A DNA stretch of 8,895 bases from an uncultured Ellagibacter sp. (GTDB taxonomy: Bacteria; Actinomycetota; Coriobacteriia; Coriobacteriales; Eggerthellaceae). Below the pieces are notes generated by a model, which saw only the letters and a list, made by a program, of their open reading frames with translations, did no database searches and was not told where the DNA came from. Made by a program: the position numbers and the translations under genes. The stretch is taken from contig CAKTSW010000037.1 of NCBI GenBank assembly GCA_934613165.1, positions 1-8,895 of the forward strand, given 5' to 3'. This document shows positions 1 through 5,067 of this stretch, one piece after another; the first letter of the stretch is position 1; every line of letters begins with the position of its first letter.

Positions 1-651
1 GAGCGCAACGCCATTTTGGACGGCAAGAGCGTGTGCGACAACATGGACGAGTACGTCGAGGACATGGTCGACAACCTGCTTGAAGAGAACTGCCCCGCAC
101 AGATTCCTTCCGAGGACTGGGACTACGACACCGTCGACGCCTGGGTCGAGTCGATGACGGGCGAAGAGGGCTACGACGCGAGCGCCGTCGAGTGCGACCA
201 AGACCCCGACGTTCTCGCCGAGGCCATTCGAACGCACCTGATGAGCGCATTTGACGAGAAGCGCGAAGCTGTCGGCAACCCGCCGTTGGCCGAGCTCTGC
301 ACGCAGATCATGCTGCGGACCATGGACACCCATTGGGTTGCGCACCTCACCAACATGGAGGGCGTGAAGGCGGGCATCGGGCTTCGCGCGTACGGACACC
401 GCGACCCGCTCGTCGAGTACAAGGACGAGGCGTATCTGGCGTTCGGGCGTTTGGTCGACTCGATTTACGAGGACAGCTTGCGCGCCATCCTGCACTTGCC
501 GGCGGAAGGAGCGGGCAAGGCACCCGAGGGGCTTTCCGACGAGGAGAACCCCTTCCGCCCCGAGAATATGGTGTATTCCGATTCACGTACCGACCCCGAA
601 GAAGCGCCAGCCGACACCCCCGACCCGACTGGCGGCAATCCGCTCGGGTAA
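1..651 (+). CDS. secA: Protein translocase ATPase SecA, C-terminal part (5' end outside window)
   Basis: This is the last 216 residues of SecA, the cytosolic ATPase that drives preproteins through SecYEG. The frame is open from base 1 and ends in TAA at 649-651; the motor domains lie to the left of the window. What is visible is the helical wing/scaffold region. It begins ERNAILDGKSV, matching the family's 'ER..IL.G' helix. Later come LRTMDTHWVAHLTNMEG and GIGLRAYGHRDPLVEYKDEA (about residues 101-143), the scaffold segment corresponding to 'HL..M..LR.GI.LR.Y...P..EY..E' in known SecAs. The tail after about residue 170 is acidic and proline-rich (ends DPTGGNPLG) and lacks the cysteine-rich zinc-binding motif found at the end of E. 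coli SecA. That absence is common in actinobacterial SecA. A strong terminator follows 75 bases later, so secA is the last gene of its transcript. Identification is secure. Confidence 0.96.
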   Translation, partial: ERNAILDGKSVCDNMDEYVEDMVDNLLEENCPAQIPSEDWDYDTVDAWVESMTGEEGYDASAVECDQDPDVLAEAIRTHLMSAFDEKREAVGNPPLAELCTQIMLRTMDTHWVAHLTNMEGVKAGIGLRAYGHRDPLVEYKDEAYLAFGRLVDSIYEDSLRAILHLPAEGAGKAPEGLSDEENPFRPENMVYSDSRTDPEEAPADTPDPTGGNPLG

Positions 652-726
652 ACGCCGCGGGCAAGGTGCCGCTTGGCAACCGCCCGCGCCCGGTGCAATC
701 GGGCCTACGTCAAATGCTCTCCACGC

Positions 727-755
727 AAAAGCGCCCTCCTCTGGAGGGCGCTTTT
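727..755 (+). terminator. Intrinsic terminator of secA
   Basis: A perfect 9-bp GC-rich stem (731-739 GCGCCCTCC with 743-751 GGAGGGCGC) closes a 3-base loop and is followed by TTTT. Four A residues precede the stem (727-730) and extend it, so it could also work weakly on the other strand. It lies 75 bases past the secA stop. Confidence 0.9.
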
Positions 756-1126
756 CTATGCCCGCGTACGTGAAATCGGGGTGCGGTGTTCCAAATCGAC
801 GGTTTTTCCCGAGTTTTCAGACGCCACAGCACCTAGTCGTCAACGTACACCCCACATTCACGATATTTGTCCAGTAAGAAAGCATGGATTAATGCTTATC
901 AATCGACAAAGCCGCCTTCAAGCTCCCTTTTGGCGCTCAATTCCCGGAAAAAACGTCAATTCGGAACACCGGAAGGCAAGTAGGCTGACACGGGGCCAAA
1001 AAGCCCATTGAACGCGAAGGCATGGGCATGGGCATGGGCTACGATTGCGGTCCCAGAACGCGCACAGCGTAAAGCAAGGCGAAGCTCATAGCGGAGAACG
1101 CGAGCATCCTCAAATCTCGCAAACAT
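756..1126. other. Gene-free convergent intergenic region
   Basis: About 370 bases between the secA terminator (+) and the tRNA-Phe terminator (-). I see no convincing gene. The only sizeable + frame through it (673-1011) crosses the secA terminator, has no ribosome binding site and gives a protein of no recognisable family. The stretch around 830-960 is clearly less GC-rich than the rest of the window. It holds a 6-bp inverted repeat, AAGCAT (880-885) and ATGCTT (892-897), around a 6-base loop. I found no SRP RNA, tmRNA or RNase P core motif. Confidence 0.6.
1019..1039. repeat. Short tandem hexamer repeat (GGGCAT), about 3.5 copies
   Basis: The hexamer GGGCAT occurs as three and a half contiguous copies in the noncoding stretch between secA and tRNA-Phe. 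It is a simple sequence repeat of the kind that can change length by slippage. No gene or promoter next to it suggests a phase-variable role. Confidence 0.85.
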
Positions 1127-1154
1127 AAAAAAGCCCCGCTAAGGCGGGGCTTTT
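1127..1154 (-). terminator. Intrinsic terminator of tRNA-Phe
   Basis: Read on the - strand, a 7-bp stem GCCCCGC/GCGGGGC (1150-1144 with 1139-1133) around a 4-base loop is followed by six T (1132-1127). It starts 12 bases past the tRNA CCA end, so it ends the tRNA transcript. On the + strand it is followed only by TTTT. Confidence 0.9.
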
Positions 1155-1161
1155 GAATTCA

Positions 1162-1237
1162 TGGTGGTCAGGGGGGGACTTGAACCCTCGGCACGCGGAT
1201 TTTCAGTCCACTGCTCTACCAACTGAGCTACCTGACC
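1162..1237 (-). tRNA. tRNA-Phe (anticodon GAA), CCA encoded
   Basis: The - strand folds as a 76-base cloverleaf. The acceptor stem GGTCAGG/CCTGACC is perfect, the D arm is GCTC/GAGC with loop AGTTGGTA, and the anticodon stem is GTGGA/TCCGC with one U-G pair. The anticodon loop CTGAAAA carries GAA, which reads Phe codons. The variable loop is GTGCC, the T loop TTCAAGT, the discriminator A73, and CCA is encoded (1164-1162). The T stem is GAGGG against CCCCC, which leaves an A50-C64 mismatch; the other four pairs are G-C. The gene stands alone, with its own promoter and terminator. Confidence 0.97.
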
Positions 1238-1291
1238 GGATTCGGCATCTGTTTTCGCAAACACGGTTTGTTTGAGCAGACGCAAGACGTT

Positions 1292-1320
1292 AGTATACGG
1301 AATCGCACCCGTCTCGTCAA
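1292..1320 (-). promoter_or_regulatory. Sigma-70 type promoter of tRNA-Phe
   Basis: On the - strand, -35 TTGACG (1320-1315) and -10 TATACT (1297-1292) are exactly 17 bases apart. Each differs from consensus at one position. Transcription would start near 1285, leaving a leader of nearly 50 bases before the mature tRNA 5' end at 1237. This is the best promoter in the window and fits a highly expressed stable RNA. Confidence 0.88.
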
Positions 1321-1356
1321 GAGCCTTTTTCGGCCCATAAGAAAACTTTTTGCCGC

Positions 1357-1884
1357 CTAAAGGAATAAGGCCGCGACGATTCCCACGAGGATGGCGGGAG
1401 CGAAGGGGAATGTCGCCGCATCGGGCGACCCCGCAAGCCGACGCATGAAGCTTACCGCAACCGAAACCACGCATGCCGCAAACAGGCAGGCAAGCCCTCT
1501 TTCCCAACCGAGGAACAGCCCCACGACGGCGAGCAGCTTGATGTCCCCGCCTCCCATGGCGGCGCGCCCCGAAAGCGCCTCGAAGGCGACCGTGGCAAGC
1601 AGCACGCCTCCTCCGAGCACCGCAGCACCTACGATGCCGTCAGGCGCGGTCAGCCCCCATGGCGGCATCCCTTCGGCGAAAACGGCGGACACCGACCCCG
1701 AGCACGCGCCGAGGACAACCCGGGCAGCAACCCACAAACAGGCGCCAGCGAGGACGCACGCGTTCGGGATCCTCCGCGTACGGAAGTCGACGACGCTCGA
1801 AACGGCGACTATCAACACGAACAGGGCAAGCGCCCCACACCCGGCCAGCGAGGCAACCCCGCCGGCTGCCGCATCGAACTCCAC
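1357..1884 (-). CDS. Type 4 prepilin peptidase (A24 family), short single-domain form
   Basis: A membrane aspartyl protease that cleaves the leader peptide of type IV pilin, Tad pilin or pseudopilin precursors. The product is about 175 residues and very hydrophobic, with several membrane segments. Both catalytic aspartates are visible: Asp33 in VDFRTRRIPN (32-41) and Asp114 in MGGGDIK (110-116). FPFAPAI near residue 160 matches the conserved 'PF.P' stretch near the end of the family. It lacks the N-terminal zinc-binding methyltransferase domain of PilD and resembles the short CpaA/TadV or archaeal type. A GTG nine bases upstream (1893) is in frame but sits directly against the ribosome binding site. 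The GTG at 1884 has GGGAGG (1898-1893) eight bases before it and is preferred. No pilin or secretion gene adjoins it, so its substrate is unknown. It follows the HemN-like gene's terminator and is probably transcribed alone. Confidence 0.88.
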   Translation of the reverse strand: MEFDAAAGGVASLAGCGALALFVLIVAVSSVVDFRTRRIPNACVLAGACLWVAARVVLGACSGSVSAVFAEGMPPWGLTAPDGIVGAAVLGGGVLLATVAFEALSGRAAMGGGDIKLLAVVGLFLGWERGLACLFAACVVSVAVSFMRRLAGSPDAATFPFAPAILVGIVAALFL

Positions 1885-1892
1885 GAACGCCA

Positions 1893-1898
1893 CCTCCC
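1893..1898 (-). promoter_or_regulatory. Ribosome binding site that decides the prepilin peptidase start
   Basis: GGGAGG on the - strand is eight bases from the GTG at 1884. It overlaps the other in-frame GTG at 1893 by one base, so the shorter start is favoured. Confidence 0.7.
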
Positions 1899-1962
1899 TA
1901 CCGCGCCGACCCTGGCGCCCCCTTACCGCGCGCCGCCCTCAGAGGGCCGATTCCGCCATCCT

Positions 1963-1975
1963 GGCTCCAGGAGCC
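1963..1975. repeat. Short perfect inverted repeat upstream of the prepilin peptidase
   Basis: GGCTCC and GGAGCC flank a single A. The repeat lies in the 135 or so bases between the HemN-like gene's terminator and the prepilin peptidase ribosome binding site. It could be an operator or simply chance in GC-rich sequence. No recognisable -10 or -35 pair was found in this stretch. Confidence 0.4.
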
Positions 1976-2033
1976 TCATCAGGCCGGCCAGGAACCCGAG
2001 CCCCTAAGCCCCCGGCTCCGCACAGCCGCCCCG

Positions 2034-2070
2034 CAAAAGAAAGGGCGCCCTGGGAATGCCAGGGCGCCCT
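2034..2070 (-). terminator. Intrinsic terminator of the HemN-like gene
   Basis: On the - strand a perfect 12-bp stem, AGGGCGCCCTGG (2070-2059) with CCAGGGCGCCCT (2053-2042), encloses a 5-base loop. The T-rich tail TTCTTTT (2041-2035) follows. It begins 33 bases past the TAA of the HemN-like gene. The other strand has no T run, so it acts in one direction. Confidence 0.9.
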
Positions 2071-2103
2071 CGGTAGCACCATTGTACGCGATTGCACAGG
2101 AAC

Positions 2104-3414
2104 TTAGCAGCCGAACAGAAGTTCTTTCTCGTCTCCGGGAAGGGCAGCGCGGGCCTGGTCGCGCAGGTTGTTCACGCCGATGAAGAACTGGCGCATCATG
2201 ACCACCATGAGGTAGCGGCCCTTCGGGGTGAGGGTGATTTCCTCGTCATTGTTCGTCGCGAACGCCCCTGCCGCCGTCATGAAGGCCATCTCCGCGGGAA
2301 GCCCCCGCTCGACCGAGCAGCCGAAATCTTCCTTGAACTTCTTCTTGTCCAGGCGCAGACCGAACAGCTGCATCATGAACCGGTAGCGCATGCGGTCGCG
2401 CTTCGCGAAGTGGGTCTTGCCCATGATGGACATGCGGCCGCTTTCGATGGCCTCGTTGTACTGCGTGACCGAGAACGTGTTCACGTACATGTTCTCGCCG
2501 AGGTAGGTGATCCCGCCCGACCCGATGGCCGGGTACTCCTCGTAGTCGACCACGTACTCGTCGATCATGGCGTCGTCGCCCGCCGCACCCGTTCCCAGGC
2601 GGTTGAACGTCCATGCGCTGCCGTTTTCGAACAGCGGTTTGTCGCCGCCGATCAAAAGGTCGCAGATAATCTCGTAGAAACGCTGCTCGCGCTTGTAGTC
2701 CACCTTGCCCACGGTGCGCGCGAGCGACTTCTGCACGCTCGGCGACGCCATGAGCGGGTAGAACGTCGTCTGGCTCGCGCCGCTTTCCACCACGCGCTCA
2801 ATGTCGTTGATGAGGATGTCTTCCGTTTGCGCGGGGAAATTGAAGATCATGTCGGCGTTCATGGAAACGAAGTACGGGCTCGCCTCCTGGATGCGCTCCA
2901 TGATTTCCTGGCCGCAGCCATACTTGTCGAAGCGGTCCATCTGCTTGAGCAGGCCGTCGTCGAAGCTCTGCACGCCCACCGACAAACGATCGACGCGCCC
3001 TTTCAGCTTGTCAAGGTAGCTCGGGATAAGGTGGTTCGGATTGGTTTCCGACGACACCTCCTTGATCGAAAACGTCTCGCGCGCAAGGTCGATGGTCTCG
3101 CACAGCTCGTCGATCATGATGGTCGGCGTGCCGCCGCCAATGTAGACGCTCTCGAAGTCGTAGCCCATGTCCTTGAGCATCAGCATCTCTTTGCGCATGT
3201 TCGCGAAGTACGGCTTCGCGCGCTCCTCCCGAAACGGGAAGCGGTTGAACGAGCAGTACGGGCACAAACGCTCGCAGAACGGCACGTGCATGTAGAGCAT
3301 GTACGGCTGCCCGGGTTTCGGAGGCGCGACATGGGTGTCGCTCGTCGGAGCGAGTTTCAGGTATTGGTTCGAGCACTGGCGAACCACGGTGCTCAGCATA
3401 CGTTCAGAGAGCAT
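2104..3414 (-). CDS. Radical SAM protein of the HemN/HemW superfamily (coproporphyrinogen III oxidase-like)
   Basis: A 436-residue iron-sulfur radical SAM enzyme. The cluster motif CERLCPYC (Cys47, Cys51, Cys54) follows LYMHVPF as in HemN relatives. VYIGGGTPT (90-98) is the SAM-binding glycine motif, ETNPNH (123-128) and SVGVQSF (145-151) are further superfamily signatures, and a HemN-type C-terminal domain follows (IGSGG...YVNTF...YNEAI). Canonical HemN has a fourth cysteine two residues after the third; here it is Phe56. I also do not see the C-terminal HNxxYW heme-binding motif of HemW. The true reaction is therefore unknown: it could be an oxidative decarboxylase of heme synthesis, a ChuW/HutW-like heme-modifying enzyme, or something else. 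ATG at 3414 is preceded by GAAGGA (3424-3419); an ATG at codon 6 is the alternative. It lies 98 bases after purD and ends in a strong terminator. Superfamily assignment is sure, function is not. Confidence 0.85.
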   Translation of the reverse strand: MLSERMLSTVVRQCSNQYLKLAPTSDTHVAPPKPGQPYMLYMHVPFCERLCPYCSFNRFPFREERAKPYFANMRKEMLMLKDMGYDFESVYIGGGTPTIMIDELCETIDLARETFSIKEVSSETNPNHLIPSYLDKLKGRVDRLSVGVQSFDDGLLKQMDRFDKYGCGQEIMERIQEASPYFVSMNADMIFNFPAQTEDILINDIERVVESGASQTTFYPLMASPSVQKSLARTVGKVDYKREQRFYEIICDLLIGGDKPLFENGSAWTFNRLGTGAAGDDAMIDEYVVDYEEYPAIGSGGITYLGENMYVNTFSVTQYNEAIESGRMSIMGKTHFAKRDRMRYRFMMQLFGLRLDKKKFKEDFGCSVERGLPAEMAFMTAAGAFATNNDEEITLTPKGRYLMVVMMRQFFIGVNNLRDQARAALPGDEKELLFGC

Positions 3415-3442
3415 AATTTCCTTCGTTCTTGCAAGTTTTCGC

Positions 3443-3471
3443 GTTCGTTGCAGCCACGCATGCTAACGAAC
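3443..3471. repeat. Inverted repeat in the purD/HemN-like gap, possible operator
   Basis: GTTCGTT (3443-3449) and AACGAAC (3465-3471) are perfect 7-bp arms 15 bases apart. The pairing continues inward with GCA/TGC after one unpaired T. It overlaps the candidate -10 at 3460-3465, so it could be a regulator site or a leader hairpin of the HemN-like mRNA. Confidence 0.45.
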
Positions 3472-3488
3472 CGCCGACCCTTCGTCCA
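3460..3488 (-). promoter_or_regulatory. Candidate weak promoter of the HemN-like gene
   Basis: On the - strand TGGACG (3488-3483) and TAGCAT (3465-3460) are 17 bases apart, each matching four of six consensus positions. It lies between the purD stop and the HemN-like start. In a GC-rich genome such matches arise by chance, so this is only a candidate. Confidence 0.3.
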
Positions 3489-3512
3489 CCCCGGACAAGC
3501 GAACGGGGCGAC

Positions 3513-4805
3513 CTATTCCCAAGCGGAACGGCCGCGCGCGGCCTTCGCGCCGATGTCGGTGCGGAACTGCTTCCCCTCGAAGTCGATGAGGTCGCATGCG
3601 GCGTACGCACGGTTGCGCGCCTCGTCGAAGGTCGCGCCGAGCGCCACCACGTTGAGCACGCGCCCGCCCGCCGTGACGAGCTCGCCCGCGTCGTTGTGCG
3701 CGGTGCCCGCATGGAACACCGACACGCCTTCGAGCGCCTCGGCCTTTTCGATGCCGGCGATGACCTTGCCCTTTTCGTACGCGCCGGGGTACCCCGCGCT
3801 CGCGAGGACGACGCATACCGCCCACTCGTCGGCCCATTCGAGGTCGATGGCGCCGTCGTCGCCGGAGGCGACCGCGCACATGACGTCGACCAGGTCGGTC
3901 TTCAGGCGCGGCAGCACGACCTGGGTTTCCGGATCGCCGAAACGCACGTTGAATTCGACGATCTTGGGGCCTTCGGGCGTCAGCATGAAGCCGCCGTAGA
4001 GCACGCCGCGGTAATCGCGCGCGCCGTCTTTCGCGGCCGTCGCCGCCGCAGCCTTGTCCATGATGGCGACCATGGAAGCCATCTCGTCGTCGGTGACGAT
4101 GGGCACGGGGGAATACACGCCCATGCCGCCGGTGTTCGGGCCCTCGTCGCCGTCGAAGGCGCGCTTGTGGTCCTGCGCCGGGGCCATGGGGAACGCCTTG
4201 CCGTTCGTGACGAATGCGAGCAGCGAGCACTCGGGGCCGGTCATGCACTCCTCGATGAGGACGGTCTTGCCGGCGTCGCCGAAGGCGCCCTCGAAGCACG
4301 CGCGAACGGCCGCTTCAGCTTCTTCCACCGTCGCCGCGACGACGACGCCCTTGCCGGCAGCGAGCCCGTCGGCTTTCACCACGATGGGAGCTCCCTGTTC
4401 GCGCACATAGGCGAGCGCAGGCTCGCATGCGTCGAAGGTGGCGTACTTCGCCGTGGGGATGTCGTTTTCGGCCATGAACGCCTTGCTGTGCGCCTTGCTC
4501 CCTTCAAGCAGGGCGCCCGCCGCGTCGGGGCCGAACACGGCCACACCCGCGTCGCGCAGGTAGTCGGCCACGCCGGCGACGAGCGGGGCCTCAGGCCCGA
4601 TCGCCACGAGCTCGACGTTGTGGGACTTCACGAAGGCGAGCACCGAGGCGCCGTCCATCATGTCGACGTCCGAGACGTTGGTCGCGACCGCCGCCGTGCC
4701 GCCGTTGCCCGGAGCCACGAACAGCTCGTCGCATCGGGGGGATTTGGAAAGCGCCCACGCCATCGCGTGCTCGCGCCCGCCGCTGCCAAGTACCAAAATG
4801 TTCAC
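3513..4805 (-). CDS. purD: Phosphoribosylamine-glycine ligase (GAR synthetase)
   Basis: Makes glycinamide ribonucleotide from phosphoribosylamine, glycine and ATP, the second step of de novo purine synthesis, in the cytosol. The 430 residues match the family's usual length and are complete. The N-terminal domain opens MNILVLGSGGREHA, and GPEAPL follows at 70-75. The ATP-grasp domain shows VKADGLAAGKGVVV (143-156), QDHKRAFDGDEGPNTGGMG (211-229) and EFNVRFGDPETQ (284-295), with the acidic and Asn residues that bind metal and nucleotide. TAGGRVLNVVALG (378-390) is the C-terminal domain signature. The start is GTG at 4805, with AAAGG about seven bases upstream and no better in-frame option. The gene runs in the same direction as purA but about 260 bases of repeats separate them. 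After its stop there is only a weak 5-bp hairpin (3489-3508) with no T run, so read-through into the HemN-like gene is possible. Confidence 0.97.
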   Translation of the reverse strand: MNILVLGSGGREHAMAWALSKSPRCDELFVAPGNGGTAAVATNVSDVDMMDGASVLAFVKSHNVELVAIGPEAPLVAGVADYLRDAGVAVFGPDAAGALLEGSKAHSKAFMAENDIPTAKYATFDACEPALAYVREQGAPIVVKADGLAAGKGVVVAATVEEAEAAVRACFEGAFGDAGKTVLIEECMTGPECSLLAFVTNGKAFPMAPAQDHKRAFDGDEGPNTGGMGVYSPVPIVTDDEMASMVAIMDKAAAATAAKDGARDYRGVLYGGFMLTPEGPKIVEFNVRFGDPETQVVLPRLKTDLVDVMCAVASGDDGAIDLEWADEWAVCVVLASAGYPGAYEKGKVIAGIEKAEALEGVSVFHAGTAHNDAGELVTAGGRVLNVVALGATFDEARNRAYAACDLIDFEGKQFRTDIGAKAARGRSAWE

Positions 4806-4848
4806 GACAAACCCTTTCTCCCAGGTTAGAAAAGAAGGTGCATAAAAG

Positions 4849-4911
4849 TCGAGCCGCAGGTCAACCCCCTCGAGCCACAGGTCAACCCCATCGAACCACA
4901 GGTCGCCGAAA
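4849..4911. repeat. Three tandem 21-base repeats upstream of purD
   Basis: Units 4849-4869, 4870-4890 and 4891-4911 each begin TCGAGCC or TCGAACC and continue with CGCAGGTC or CACAGGTC. Units 1 and 2 are nearly identical and go on TCAACCCC. Unit 3 keeps the first 14 bases and then diverges into the left arm of the large palindrome. On the - strand the repeats lie about 45-105 bases upstream of the purD start, so they would be in its leader or promoter region. The period equals seven codons and one - frame reads (GLTCGSx)n, but that frame runs through the purA 3' end in the wrong phase and is unlikely to be a gene. Confidence 0.85.
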
Positions 4912-5047
4912 AGTCAGCGAGCGGGGTTCTGGCGGATGCGGGGCGAGCGAAAAGATTTCGACGCGTACTTTTAAGTACGCGAGAAATCTTTGGAGCGCGC
5001 ATCCGCGCCGCCAGAACCCCGCGCAGCGTCGACAGCTTTCGGCGGCC
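4901..5047. repeat. Large imperfect palindrome between purA and purD (MITE- or REP-like element)
   Basis: Nested inverted repeats share one centre near 4971-4972. From outside in they are: 4901-4913 with 5035-5047 (about 10 of 13 pair); 4921-4935 with 5008-5022 (15 of 15); 4934-4940 with 4998-5004 (7 of 7, partly overlapping the previous arm); 4951-4958 AAAGATTT with 4984-4991 AAATCTTT (8 of 8); and 4962-4970 CGCGTACTT with 4973-4981 AAGTACGCG (9 of 9). The whole could fold into a long cruciform or RNA hairpin. It codes for nothing recognisable. Size and symmetry suggest a miniature transposable or dispersed palindromic element, but one copy cannot prove this and I see no clear target-site duplication. 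Confidence 0.75.
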
Positions 5048-5062
5048 GTCAGGCCGCCGAAA
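5037..5062 (-). terminator. Hairpin directly after purA (terminator-like, no T run)
   Basis: TTTCGGCGGCC (5037-5047) pairs perfectly over 11 bp with GGCCGCCGAAA (5052-5062) around a 4-base loop, starting five bases past the purA stop. On the - strand it is followed by GCTGTCG and not by a T run, so it is not a standard intrinsic terminator. It may end transcription inefficiently, or protect the 3' end of the purA mRNA. Its 5037-5047 arm is also the outer arm of the large palindrome. Confidence 0.5.
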
Positions 5063-5067
5063 CCAAC

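Noticed and set aside
897..919. Possible - strand -35 TTGATA (902-897) in the secA-tRNA gap
   Set aside because: The hexamer 17 bases away (TCTTAC) matches a -10 poorly and no gene follows on that strand before secA.
673..1011. A 112-codon + frame after secA
   Set aside because: It runs through the secA terminator hairpin, has no ribosome binding site and no recognisable protein features. The internal ATG at 892 also lacks a binding site.
3489..3508. CCCCG/CGGGG hairpin after the purD stop as a terminator
   Set aside because: A 5-bp stem with a 10-base loop and no T run is too weak.
2092..3999. Very long + strand open frames opposite the HemN-like gene, purD, purA and yhaN (635, 466, 495 and 778 codons)
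   Set aside because: They are antisense to proteins with clear family motifs. Their predicted products are rich in Arg, His, Ala and Val, as expected from reading GC-rich codons backward, and match no family I know.
4839..4863. TTGACC (in the 21-base repeat) with TATGCA as a purD promoter
   Set aside because: The spacing is only 14 bases and the -10 is poor, so I do not call a promoter.
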